64,000 bases of DNA from Saccharospirillaceae bacterium (GTDB lineage: Bacteria > Pseudomonadota > Gammaproteobacteria > Pseudomonadales > Oceanobacteraceae). Below, in pieces: positions 8,857 to 17,313 of the stretch. Location: positions 310,001 to 374,000 of the forward strand of contig JAKVCS010000001.1 of NCBI GenBank assembly GCA_022448365.1, written 5' to 3'. The notes below the pieces were generated by a model. The model was given only the letters and a program-made list of their open reading frames with translations. It did not search any database and was not told the DNA's origin. Positions within the stretch are counted from its first letter, which is position 1. Every line of letters begins with the position of its first letter. The position numbers and the translations under genes were made by a program.

Positions 8857-9954
8857 TCATCCCTGTTTGCGCTGGTTTCTATACTCGACAGGTGTTTGGT
8901 TGGTCCAGCGCTTGAACGCGCGATAGAAGGTACTGGGCTCAGAAAACCCTGTCAGGTAAACAATTTCATCAATGCTCTCGTCAGTCCCTGATAGCAGTCG
9001 TTTTGCCAGATTACAGCGGTAGTCCGCTAGTAGTTGATTGAAGTTGGTTCCGGCTTCCGTCAATCGAGTCCGCAAGGTTCTCGGTTTAATATCCAGACGC
9101 GCAGCCACATCATCCAGATTTACCTGGCCGGTCTCCAACACTTCACCAAAAACTTTGTAGACCTTTGATACAACATCTTGACGCTCGAGTTTTGCCACGT
9201 GCTCACTCGCCAGCTTTTCGTGCAATTGCAGCAGCTCAGGCTCGGCATGGGACGAAGGCAGGTCAAGAATTTTCACATCAAAGTAGATACGGACTTCGGA
9301 TTCAGAAAATCTCACAGGACACTGATAGATTCTCTCATGTTCTCTGCTGTTTTCAGGGGCTGCGTGCGAGAAATGAATACAGGATGGCTTAAACGCGCCG
9401 TCGGTTACATATTGGAAAAACTGAATTAAACCCAGTGCCATGCATTCCGATAAGTGCCTCAACGCGTGGACTTTCTGGCTACTGCTATCAACGCAGATAT
9501 AAGCCTGTCCGTTGTTCATACCAATACTCGCTTGTGATGCATCACTGAGCAATCGTTGGTAATTTAAGACACGATTTAAGCCTTCACCAAAAGTCGGACT
9601 GGACAAAAACAGATATTGCAGAACCTGACCTTTAAACAGCGGCATTTTTTCGCCGAGATGCAGCCCGATATTTTGGTCACCGCTGATCTCTTCCAACACA
9701 TTCCAGAATAATACCTGTGCATCATGAGGCGTCCGCAGATGTCGGTCTTCGAGCAACTCTGGTGTAATACCCAGACGCGCACATACAGCCTCAACGTCCA
9801 GACCCAGCTTAACCATTGCCTGGTAAGCCAGTTGAATCATAATGCCTGAGTCGCGCAGTTCTGCCATTCCGCCGGACATAAGTGCTTGAATTTCCTCATG
9901 AGTGTTGCTGAATTCTGCCAGATATAACGCTTCCTGCAAGTCCTTATTGGCCAA
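8857..9954 (-). CDS. AraC-family transcriptional regulator (OruR-like)
   Basis: Regulator of up to 365 residues with an N-terminal arabinose-binding-like domain of the OruR/ArgR type and a C-terminal double helix-turn-helix. The DNA-binding part includes VNLDDVAARLDIKPRTLRTRL and the signature FSEPSTFYRAFKRWTNQTPVEYR. The only upstream start is TTG at 9954; an ATG at 9879, residue 26, is the alternative because the domain proper begins near it. It is divergent from the MaoC-type hydratase gene 100 bases away, which is its most likely target. Effector unknown, possibly an acyl compound by analogy with similar pairs. Confidence 0.88.
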   Translation of the reverse strand: MANKDLQEALYLAEFSNTHEEIQALMSGGMAELRDSGIMIQLAYQAMVKLGLDVEAVCARLGITPELLEDRHLRTPHDAQVLFWNVLEEISGDQNIGLHLGEKMPLFKGQVLQYLFLSSPTFGEGLNRVLNYQRLLSDASQASIGMNNGQAYICVDSSSQKVHALRHLSECMALGLIQFFQYVTDGAFKPSCIHFSHAAPENSREHERIYQCPVRFSESEVRIYFDVKILDLPSSHAEPELLQLHEKLASEHVAKLERQDVVSKVYKVFGEVLETGQVNLDDVAARLDIKPRTLRTRLTEAGTNFNQLLADYRCNLAKRLLSGTDESIDEIVYLTGFSEPSTFYRAFKRWTNQTPVEYRNQRKQG

Positions 9955-10053
9955 TCTGACGGCGAGCCTGCACTAACTTGCCAATGGGGGGACTTCTGGC
10001 ACCGCCTAAACTCGTGTGTTTACAAAGCGTTCTCCCCGTTTAAGGTTTTCAAC

Positions 10054-10926
10054 ATGACTCAAGCGACACGTCTGCAATTCAACGAAACGCCCGGTACTCT
10101 TGGGCAATATGCCCGCGCATTATTGGCAAAAGGTAGTAAACAAAAAAATCCCGAACTACCACAGCTAGAAGCGATTCAGACCGGCGTTAAAGCCGATAAA
10201 AACAAAGTGGCGACCTATGCCGATGTTTGCGGCTTTAACAGAGATAGCTCCGTTCTGCCGCTGACTTATCCTCACATCCTAGCCTTCCCGTTACATATGG
10301 AATTGATGCTGCACAAGTCATTCCCTCTGGCACTGATGGGTCTGGTTCATATCCGTAACAGCATTACTCAGTTCCGCAGTATTCGTGTCGAAGAAAAACT
10401 CGATGTACGGTGCTTCATCGCTGGCAGTGAACGAACTGACAAGGGACTGGAGTTCGATATCAAGGCAGAAGTTTCAGTCGCTGGCGAATTGGTATGGGAA
10501 TCGCTGAGCACCAACCTGGCGCGCATTGGTGGAAGCGTCAAAAAAGCCAAAGAAAATAAAGCACGCCCGGCACTACCAGTCCATGCAATGGCAGAGCGAT
10601 GGACGCTAGCCAGTGATCTGGGGCGCCGCTATGCACGAGTTTCTGGTGATTCTAACCCGATACACCTGTACGCCATGTCCGCAAAACTGTTTGGCTTCAA
10701 AAGCCACATAGCCCACGGAATGTGGAGTAAGGCTCGTACGGCAGCTGCTTTACAGAAAAAGCTCGGGGCTGAGGCGTGTACGATTGTGACTGAGTTCAAA
10801 TTGCCGGTGCATTTGCCGACAACTGTTGAGATGGATTACACCCAGGAAGCAGGTGACATCTCATTTGATCTACGAGATATAAAAGGGCAAAAAGTGCACA
10901 TGAAAGGCTCAATAAGTGCACTGTAA
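10054..10926 (+). CDS. MaoC-type hotdog hydratase
   Basis: Protein of 290 residues in the MaoC / (R)-specific enoyl-CoA hydratase superfamily, which adds water across trans-2-enoyl-CoA. The C-terminal hotdog carries the hydratase motif YARVSGDSNPIHLYAMSAKL, with the catalytic Asp and His, followed by FKSHIAHGMWSKART. The N-terminal half is probably a degenerate second hotdog, giving the double-hotdog layout. Divergent from the AraC regulator at 8857. The true substrate may be an acyl-CoA or acyl-ACP. A short hairpin follows the stop. Confidence 0.85.
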   Translation: MTQATRLQFNETPGTLGQYARALLAKGSKQKNPELPQLEAIQTGVKADKNKVATYADVCGFNRDSSVLPLTYPHILAFPLHMELMLHKSFPLALMGLVHIRNSITQFRSIRVEEKLDVRCFIAGSERTDKGLEFDIKAEVSVAGELVWESLSTNLARIGGSVKKAKENKARPALPVHAMAERWTLASDLGRRYARVSGDSNPIHLYAMSAKLFGFKSHIAHGMWSKARTAAALQKKLGAEACTIVTEFKLPVHLPTTVEMDYTQEAGDISFDLRDIKGQKVHMKGSISAL

Positions 10927-10939
10927 TTTCAAACGAGGG

Positions 10940-10958
10940 TCTGCTGCATTGCAGCAGA
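10940..10958 (+). terminator. Weak hairpin after the MaoC-type gene
   Basis: Stem TCTGCTGC/GCAGCAGA with a three-base loop, 13 bases after the stop, followed by TTCCCCTT rather than a clear T-run. A terminator or mRNA end-stabiliser is possible. Confidence 0.4.
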
Positions 10959-11042
10959 TTCCCCTTCAGCACATCATCCGGCATACGCCATAGCGCTTCG
11001 TAAACACACTGCTTTAGCCTTCGGACCTTTTAACAGCCCCGC

Positions 11043-11447
11043 TTACATGACTTCTTCACCTTGCGGCCTTCCCGACAACCACTCACAAGCCTCACTCTGA
11101 TTATCAAACAACTCAACAGGGTAGTCTGGGGCATGATAGCTGACAAAAACTGAAACAAAGTGTTTGAGCATGAAAGACTGCCCTACAATGGCCAGTGCGG
11201 TTGTCAGAAACTGAGTATCAGGGCGGGAGGCAAACAACTGAACTTCAAAGTCGATGGTCAGCAGATCTTTCGCCAGCAACAGCAGCGGTAGTTTCTCTTT
11301 ACTGGCAAGACGGCGACGTTCCCGATAAACAAACTGCACCAGCTCCAGGCTCAAATGGCGAGTGCCGCGCAGATCTGCGTATACAATTTTGTCTTCCCCC
11401 AGCCAAACATCGGGCTTGGGGGGAAGGTCAACACCGCGAACTGTCAT
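11043..11447 (-). CDS. Hypothetical protein, possible STAS-like fold
   Basis: A 134-residue cytoplasmic protein. The strand/helix pattern (KIVYADLRG, LVQFVYRERRRLASKEKLPLLLL, FLTTALAIVGQSFMLKHFVSVFV, then a C-terminal SEACEWL helix) is like that of the SpoIIAA/STAS-type DUF7793 group. Proteins of this shape often sit in regulatory or chemotaxis-linked loci, but nothing adjacent supports that. The fold call is inference from the pattern only. It is convergent with the MaoC-type gene. Confidence 0.6.
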   Translation of the reverse strand: MTVRGVDLPPKPDVWLGEDKIVYADLRGTRHLSLELVQFVYRERRRLASKEKLPLLLLAKDLLTIDFEVQLFASRPDTQFLTTALAIVGQSFMLKHFVSVFVSYHAPDYPVELFDNQSEACEWLSGRPQGEEVM

Positions 11448-11713
11448 ATTTCTTTCAGTTATAAGAATAAAGTTTTAGAAACAATATCAGAATTTTCGTT
11501 AAAGAACAGTGACAAAGTAAACTCTGGTGTATTGAATCAAGCACTTCAAAGGTTAATGCCGACAAAGCTCACAGAACTCAGGCATATATTGCGCTTGTCA
11601 CAACATTTACACTCATCATCAAAACCCCACTTTAACTTAACTGCGGCGCTGGTATTATGTCCGACAGAACCGCTCTGACGGACAAAAAACAACAAAAACG
11701 GACTCACCTCACT

Positions 11714-12412
11714 ATGCGCTTTTCGTTGAGCTTCGCTCCCGCAATGTTTTCTTTTCTGGCTGTGATCATGCCTGCATCCGCACACGCAGAGGGTGGATTT
11801 GTCAGTATGCAGGCTGGAATCACCGATTCTCAGGACATGGGTAAGTTCGGCACGGCCTACAAAATCCACTTTGGTCCGAATATCCTCGATAACCTCGCGC
11901 TTGAGTTTGGCCTGTTGGATATGGGAGAGGCGAGTTACAACGACCCTACCCCCATTTATGATGATGTCAGTGACACCAACGCACCGCGTTTCAGAAACAG
12001 TGGCCATGGAGAGGTGACACGGACTGACGGCAGTGCCGACGAGCCATCCAAAGCGACCTTTACCGGAATATCTTCCGCTCACCCACGCGGCTTTTTGATA
12101 GCGTTTCGTTATAGCTTCGACCTTTCAGACACCTTGAGGTTTTTCGTAAAAACCGGAGCCAACATCTGGCAAGCTGATTTTGAGGAGATCGAATTAATAG
12201 CAAACCAGAACAAGGATCCCGTCCAGCGCCGCGTTGTGAGTTCGAACAAGAAAGCGTCGGCTGTCGATCAAATCTCTGGTGGTGGTTTGTTATGGCAACC
12301 GGTTAAAAACCTGGCATTACGTGCCGAATTAGAGACCACTGCCCTCGATAGTAAGGATTTCAACAGAGTTCGTTTCCAAATGATTACTCTCGGCGCCCAA
12401 TACGAGTTTTGA
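11714..12412 (+). CDS. Outer-membrane beta-barrel protein
   Basis: Exported protein of 232 residues. A signal peptide (MRFSLSFAPAMFSFLAVIMP, ending ASAHAEG) precedes alternating strands typical of an eight-stranded OmpA/OmpW-like barrel, and it ends in ITLGAQYEF with a terminal Phe, the signature recognised by the BAM complex. The start is set at 11714 because the signal peptide begins there; an ATG at 11657 would add 19 polar residues. A loop rich in Asp and Ser (about residues 65-100) is probably extracellular. Function unknown; small barrels of this type may be porins or adhesins. Confidence 0.8.
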   Translation: MRFSLSFAPAMFSFLAVIMPASAHAEGGFVSMQAGITDSQDMGKFGTAYKIHFGPNILDNLALEFGLLDMGEASYNDPTPIYDDVSDTNAPRFRNSGHGEVTRTDGSADEPSKATFTGISSAHPRGFLIAFRYSFDLSDTLRFFVKTGANIWQADFEEIELIANQNKDPVQRRVVSSNKKASAVDQISGGGLLWQPVKNLALRAELETTALDSKDFNRVRFQMITLGAQYEF

Positions 12413-12788
12413 TCGATCAAAGGGGGGCGACGCTCTCAATGCCGATGGTTGAGTATTTCTCTTTTCTGGCTCTAAAAAAATTGAAAATCATTCGCAGCCA
12501 TCGCCCTTACCGTGCCGCTTATCCGTTTCTGCAGGCTAAGGTCGCAAGCCAATTGACAGATAACTTACAAAAGCCAGATACTCTGAATTGTCGTATCCCA
12601 ATGAATGAGACCCGCTTCACAGCGGCGGGTATAAGCGTGTCACATCGTTGTTACGAAAAGTAACAACGAACAATTTTTGTCACATGGTTTTACGATAAAA
12701 CCTGCCATTTTAGCAATATGACCAATGGCATAACGATTGCTAAAGGTTATAGTCTAACAATAAGAATGAATCGCGTGGGCACTCAATA
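12413..12788. other. Intergenic region with hairpins
   Basis: No credible gene is seen in this 376-base gap between the outer-membrane barrel gene and the AraC gene. One 84-codon frame starts at the barrel stop but has no ribosome binding site or recognisable product. The gap contains two hairpins: ACCCGC/GCGGGT at 12610-12630 and the perfect repeat at 12645-12669, then an AT-rich stretch that could hold the AraC promoter. Confidence 0.5.
12645..12677 (+). terminator. Perfect inverted repeat, terminator or operator
   Basis: Ten-base arms (12645-12654 and 12660-12669) with a GAAAA loop, followed by ACAATTTTT. It looks like an intrinsic terminator for transcription coming from the barrel gene, though it is over 230 bases past its stop. 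Its place 120 bases before the AraC start also allows an operator role. Confidence 0.5.
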
Positions 12789-13832
12789 ATGGAACAAGGC
12801 TATCTTTCGACTGCACTGATCAGACCACTCCTGGAATCTGCAGGTTCTGATTTCTTCAATGAGATCCAGTCACACCCAGATTCCGTCCAACGAATCCTGA
12901 AGCAACTGAAAGACCCTGACAGCCGAGTCAGTGCCAGTGACGCCGATCAACTGGTCAGCGAATTAATTGGCAGTACGCATGACGAATCCCTCTGCGTACA
13001 ACCTGCTCACAAATTTAATGCACATAGCAGCTGCCAGTTACAGCATCTATTTTTATGCTGCAACACCTTGCGAGAAGCTTTGTATTACCTGGAAAAATTC
13101 TCCTCCCTATTGGGCGACCAACTTGAAGTCCAGGTAACGCGAACTCGCGACAACATCATTAAGGTTAAATTGCCGGTCAATGAAAACTTTATCGTCGCTG
13201 CAGAAAGACGACGCAGTGAAATGGTCATCAGTGCACTGCTAAGTTGGCTTCGTCAGTTATGTGGGCCGGAACTGCAAATTACGTCGATTCAGTTGCCATT
13301 TCCGGCAACTCAATACAGCAGTCAATACCAACGCGCCTGGAAAACCGAGACTGAATTTAATTGCGACGAGTGCAACATTCAATTCCACAGTAAATGGCTG
13401 GATGAAGGTTTACACAATACCAATCCGCACATTCTGAAAATGATGAAACGCGAGGTTGAAGAACAATATAGAAAACTCGCACGCTCAGGATCACTCGCGG
13501 AACGAATTCGTAAAGCTCTGACCCAGAATAAAGTTCGCCTTAATGCTAACCAGCAAGAAGTAGCTGACTACTTTCATATCAGTGCTCGCACTCTGAATCG
13601 TCATTTGCATAAAGAAGAAACATCACTCAAACAAATTGTCACGGATGTAAGAATCGAAACCGCAAAACGTTTACTCGTTACCAGCGACGACAGTATTGAA
13701 CAAATAGCCCTGCATATTGGACTTTCAGGGCGCCGAACTCTGGATCGTATTTTTATAAAGGAAATCAACCAAAGTCCCGCGCAATACCGACAAAGCCAGC
13801 GTTCTACCCCTTTGGTTGCAGTGGCGGGTTAG
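12789..13832 (+). CDS. AraC-family transcriptional regulator
   Basis: Regulator of 347 residues with the OruR-like layout: an N-terminal sensing domain (about residues 1-230) and a C-terminal double helix-turn-helix. DNA-binding elements include QQEVADYFHISARTLNRHLHK and the second helix-turn-helix SIEQIALHIGLSGRRTLDRIF, ending NQSPAQYR. In the second helix the usual SxxxFxRAFKR signature is altered to GRRTLDRIFIKE, so target recognition may differ from the other AraC proteins here. No divergent target gene is apparent. Convergent with the NUDIX gene. Confidence 0.85.
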   Translation: MEQGYLSTALIRPLLESAGSDFFNEIQSHPDSVQRILKQLKDPDSRVSASDADQLVSELIGSTHDESLCVQPAHKFNAHSSCQLQHLFLCCNTLREALYYLEKFSSLLGDQLEVQVTRTRDNIIKVKLPVNENFIVAAERRRSEMVISALLSWLRQLCGPELQITSIQLPFPATQYSSQYQRAWKTETEFNCDECNIQFHSKWLDEGLHNTNPHILKMMKREVEEQYRKLARSGSLAERIRKALTQNKVRLNANQQEVADYFHISARTLNRHLHKEETSLKQIVTDVRIETAKRLLVTSDDSIEQIALHIGLSGRRTLDRIFIKEINQSPAQYRQSQRSTPLVAVAG

Positions 13833-13840
13833 ATTCTAAC

Positions 13841-13879
13841 AATGCGTGTCAGGCCATTCCCTCAAGCCTGACTCGCATT
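13841..13879. terminator. Hairpin between convergent genes
   Basis: Fourteen-base arms (13841-13854 and 13866-13879, one mismatch) enclose 11 bases. The hairpin lies after the AraC stop and overlaps the 3' end of the NUDIX gene. There is no strong T-run on either side, so termination efficiency is uncertain. Confidence 0.45.
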
Positions 13880-14394
13880 AATGCTGCAACACTGATTGCA
13901 TCTGTAATTTCGCCATTCAAAACCATCGTTAGAGCATCTTCAAAAGCTATCCGGCGAATACTGATCACCTCTGTTTCTTCAAACTCAGTTTCTCCCTGAG
14001 ACAAACCACGAGCAACGAAAACTTCCGCTTCTTCGTTAGTAATCGAATTACTCAGATGCAAATTGAATAAGCTGACAACATCCGTTGCGATTAATCCGGT
14101 TTCCTCTTTTAACTCGCGAACCGCGCAATCCTTACCAGATTCTCCATAAGGTGCACCACCCATTGGAATTTCCCAGTGATATTGCCGCAAGGGATAACGA
14201 TATTGGCCCACAAGCCAGGTGTCGCCATTTTCTGCGATAGGAACAATACCAATTGCCCGGTTTTTAAAGCTGACGGTTCCATAAATTCCAGGATTTCCAG
14301 CTGGGTTTAATACATCATGGTGCTCGACTTCGATCCAGGGGTTTTGATAAACCGTTTCCTTGCTGATCAGTTGCCATGGATTATCCGTGCTCAT
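13849..14394 (-). CDS. NUDIX hydrolase (ADP-ribose pyrophosphatase-like)
   Basis: Hydrolase of 181 residues that cleaves a nucleoside diphosphate linked to another moiety. The NUDIX box is complete: GGAPYGE, then seven residues, then RELKEETGL. The overall sequence (VGQYRYPLRQYHWEIPMGG before the box) resembles ADP-sugar pyrophosphatases of the NudF type, but it is shorter than 210 residues and substrate is unproven. It overlaps the rhombosortase gene by 14 bases, so the two are translated from one transcript. Confidence 0.88.
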   Translation of the reverse strand: MSTDNPWQLISKETVYQNPWIEVEHHDVLNPAGNPGIYGTVSFKNRAIGIVPIAENGDTWLVGQYRYPLRQYHWEIPMGGAPYGESGKDCAVRELKEETGLIATDVVSLFNLHLSNSITNEEAEVFVARGLSQGETEFEETEVISIRRIAFEDALTMVLNGEITDAISVAALMRVRLEGMA

Positions 14395-14989
14395 ATTCCC
14401 TCCATCGTTTTAGACCGAAATACGCTGTTAAAAATAACACACCTGAAACGGTACCCAGCAAATGTGAGTTAGTTTCCACTCGCCCACCAATATAACCGTA
14501 CATCGCCATATCATCGTACCAGGGTAACTGTTCCCAGATGACTTTAGCGATAATAACGGTAGCGAATAACCACGCCATGCGATGACTGTAATATTTGGAA
14601 ATAAAGGGAGCGACTAATAACAAGCCGTGCAAAACACCGGACATCCCAACGTATTGCTGAAGGTAATCGGCATAGATATAAAGGCCTGTCCCGACCCACA
14701 TGCAACACCAGAGAAGCAATAAAACACCGGTAGCATTATTCAGATATCGCCCTGCAATATAGGCAAACAGCACCATCCCCAGAGAGTTTCCAAGTAAATG
14801 ATTGACCGATAAATGAACCCAGTTGGCAGAGAAAACGCGCCACCATTCACCAACATCAATCTGAGATCGGTTGAACTGCAACCATTGGGAAGAATGAGGT
14901 TGTCCAAGCGCCAACGCCAACATAATTAAGATGACGATCAGATAAAGCGAATAACTTTGCCAGAATAATCGAACCGTAGAAACCAACAC
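14381..14989 (-). CDS. Rhombosortase (rhomboid-family intramembrane serine protease)
   Basis: Integral membrane protein of 202 residues with about six hydrophobic segments. The rhomboid catalytic dyad is visible: Ser117 in GMSGVLHG and His176 in ETNSHLLGT. NWVHLSVNHLLGNSLG (about residues 57-71) matches the conserved HxxxNHLxxN region. The short length and lack of extra domains fit the rhombosortase subfamily, which cleaves proteins bearing a C-terminal GlyGly-CTERM tail so that they can be modified and displayed on or released from the cell surface. The next gene upstream encodes a protein with such a tail, which strongly supports the call. Confidence 0.88.
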   Translation of the reverse strand: MLVSTVRLFWQSYSLYLIVILIMLALALGQPHSSQWLQFNRSQIDVGEWWRVFSANWVHLSVNHLLGNSLGMVLFAYIAGRYLNNATGVLLLLWCCMWVGTGLYIYADYLQQYVGMSGVLHGLLLVAPFISKYYSHRMAWLFATVIIAKVIWEQLPWYDDMAMYGYIGGRVETNSHLLGTVSGVLFLTAYFGLKRWREYEHG

Positions 14990-15020
14990 AGGAGACGTCC
15001 TGTCAGAGAATAGGTCGCTA

Positions 15021-17180
15021 TTATACCCGGCGACGACGCGGAACCAAGATCAATAGCAACAACGACAACATGCCAGCACCGGATGAACTTTCCCCTTCCG
15101 CTCGGGATACATCGCCACGATTCAGGAAAGGTGCAGCTGGTATGTCTCGATTCATGACCAACAAGCGGGTGGCGACATCAAATTCGGCCGCCTCAAAATT
15201 ATCAGTAGCCACCTCACGTACCCAGGTCTTTTCACTTAACTGGCCCTGCAGATCTATCGCAAGTGGTTGATGGTCGGAATCAGCACGACTGGTTAATAAT
15301 ACGAACACACGACCGTAATTCTGGTTTTGCAGGCGCTGATTTAACATCAAACGGTTCCAGCCGGATACCACTGGAAAACCCGATTCCTTCCACAACGCGC
15401 CCTGATAACCAGAGCGCACGGGATCATCAGGAAATATTTCAACGTCAACCCGCCCCTCTCCCAACGCAAACCAATCAACACCGTCGATCCAAACCACATT
15501 GTCACTCAGAGATAATTCGATCAGCACTTGGGCAGCACCGCTGTATTTACCCCAGGCCGCATTTGGACCAACGTCGTCATACCCCAGATTATCGCCGAAT
15601 ACCGGATTAGTGACATTGAGGCTCACGTCCGCAACGATCCCGGTTTCCATTTCCAATAACTCAACGACATTGGGTAACTCGTTGGCAGCCGGACTTGGGC
15701 TGACAGCTGAAAATAATGTCTGATCAGACGCCGAACGGAACACATCATTAGCATCGCCACGATTGCGATTCTGATCGAGATCTGAACCACCATCAGCTTC
15801 CTCAACATTCACCAGCTGGCGACTGACATCATCATTTTGATTACCCAATGGGCCATACCCGACCCAGTCGTCGATACGCGTGACTAATACGCCCTCTCCC
15901 GGCAAACCCAGGTCGTAGTTGTCGTGACGACGATGCTCAAGCAGGATACGCTGCCCATGGCGGTACCCATCCAGATTCACTTCCAGTACATCCGGGCCAT
16001 CAGTCACTGCGCGCATGGTGACATTATTCATCCCCTCCTTGACCTGGCCCAGGGAGATGAAACCTGCCTGTTCCTTACTCCAACCCAACATATGCGCCGG
16101 GCTGTTGCCAGCAGCACCAGATGCTGAATTCCAGCCACCCAGCCCCATCAATCCCCAACGACCAATTCCCATACTTTTACCACGGCGGTCATACAAGTCA
16201 GGCAAATCGAACAGCAAGTGACCAAGTTCGTGACAGATGATTCCAATCGTGGCTTGCTGGGTTTGATGACGTTCGCCAAACATCGCATATTCGCCGATAT
16301 TCAGATCTTGATACTGCCCCCGATACAAACTGCTTTTGTGTGCCCAGATACGCGGGCGAGTTGTGCCGGCACCAGCAAAAGCCTGTTCATAGCCTGAAAC
16401 TAAAAACACCACACCCAGTTCGTTGGGATCGAGCCAATGATCACCGTTTTTATCGTATTCCCCCAAATTCAGATCTGCTGGCAAACGCTGCAGCACTTCC
16501 CGGGCAAGGTTTTGACTGGCGCTGCCGTATGCACTGCCGAAGTCGGGGTGTTTTCCCGGGAGAGTGATCGACACAATGCCGTCATTGGCCGTTCCTACGT
16601 TCTCAGTAACGGGGCGCACATCGAAATTGCCATAGGAATTTTCAAGAAAATAATGATTAACGCTGTCTGTCTCACCAAATAAGCTGCGCGCGACTTCCGC
16701 ATCCGAGTAACGGAACCCCTGATCAGCGAAGGCAACCCGAATCACCAACAAGTTCTGGCGGAAATATTCCCAGCCTCCCGGATATCGATAAGGTATTCGG
16801 GTGTCGGTTTGCTGGTTCTGAGCGGAAATGACCGATAAGGCTTGCCGGTTATGTATTTTGAAGTCAGCGGTCGAGTGCTGATGAAGGTTTGTGTTCTCAA
16901 TAATATGGCTGACATCGAGCCCATCAACTACCGGTGAATCAGTTGCCACAACGACACCCTGACTATTAACGTCGGCATAAAACCAGATATCGCCGCGCTG
17001 CAGGATTTTTCTGCCACCGAGTGTTTCAAGCCAATGATTGTCGCGATTACCTGCGGGTGTAACCTGAATTTCAGAGCCATCAGACAACATCAGCATAAAA
17101 GGTTGTTGCAAAGGCAACACATTAGCCGCGGCAGCCTGAGCCAGAAAGTAAATAAGGATGTAGGCAATCGATCTGAACAT
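15021..17180 (-). CDS. M6-family metalloprotease with GlyGly-CTERM tail
   Basis: Secreted zinc protease of 719 residues. A signal peptide (about residues 1-19) leads into a propeptide-like region. The catalytic motif HELGH at 317-321 is followed by LLFDLPDLYD, the immune-inhibitor-A / M6 signature, and GRWGLMGLGGW, the Met-turn region. The C-terminus is the sorting signal: a Ser/Gly-rich stretch (GESSSGAG), one hydrophobic helix (MLSLLLLILV), then PRRRRV. That tripartite tail is the GlyGly-CTERM signal removed by rhombosortase, encoded 31 bases downstream. The protein is probably exported by type II secretion after Sec transport. Target is unknown. Confidence 0.92.
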   Translation of the reverse strand: MFRSIAYILIYFLAQAAAANVLPLQQPFMLMLSDGSEIQVTPAGNRDNHWLETLGGRKILQRGDIWFYADVNSQGVVVATDSPVVDGLDVSHIIENTNLHQHSTADFKIHNRQALSVISAQNQQTDTRIPYRYPGGWEYFRQNLLVIRVAFADQGFRYSDAEVARSLFGETDSVNHYFLENSYGNFDVRPVTENVGTANDGIVSITLPGKHPDFGSAYGSASQNLAREVLQRLPADLNLGEYDKNGDHWLDPNELGVVFLVSGYEQAFAGAGTTRPRIWAHKSSLYRGQYQDLNIGEYAMFGERHQTQQATIGIICHELGHLLFDLPDLYDRRGKSMGIGRWGLMGLGGWNSASGAAGNSPAHMLGWSKEQAGFISLGQVKEGMNNVTMRAVTDGPDVLEVNLDGYRHGQRILLEHRRHDNYDLGLPGEGVLVTRIDDWVGYGPLGNQNDDVSRQLVNVEEADGGSDLDQNRNRGDANDVFRSASDQTLFSAVSPSPAANELPNVVELLEMETGIVADVSLNVTNPVFGDNLGYDDVGPNAAWGKYSGAAQVLIELSLSDNVVWIDGVDWFALGEGRVDVEIFPDDPVRSGYQGALWKESGFPVVSGWNRLMLNQRLQNQNYGRVFVLLTSRADSDHQPLAIDLQGQLSEKTWVREVATDNFEAAEFDVATRLLVMNRDIPAAPFLNRGDVSRAEGESSSGAGMLSLLLLILVPRRRRV

Positions 17181-17313
17181 GATTATGGATCAAGCAATTT
17201 CTTACTCTAACCATAGACAACCCCAGTTCCTTAAAAGGCTGAATTAACAAACCCCTACAGATAAACGTTTTATTGACAGTAGATATACAAAGTTATGCCA
17301 ATTTTTTCCGTAC

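Noticed and set aside
12409-12663. 84-codon frame after the outer-membrane barrel gene
   Set aside because: It overlaps the barrel stop, has no ribosome binding site and runs through two hairpins; probably non-coding.
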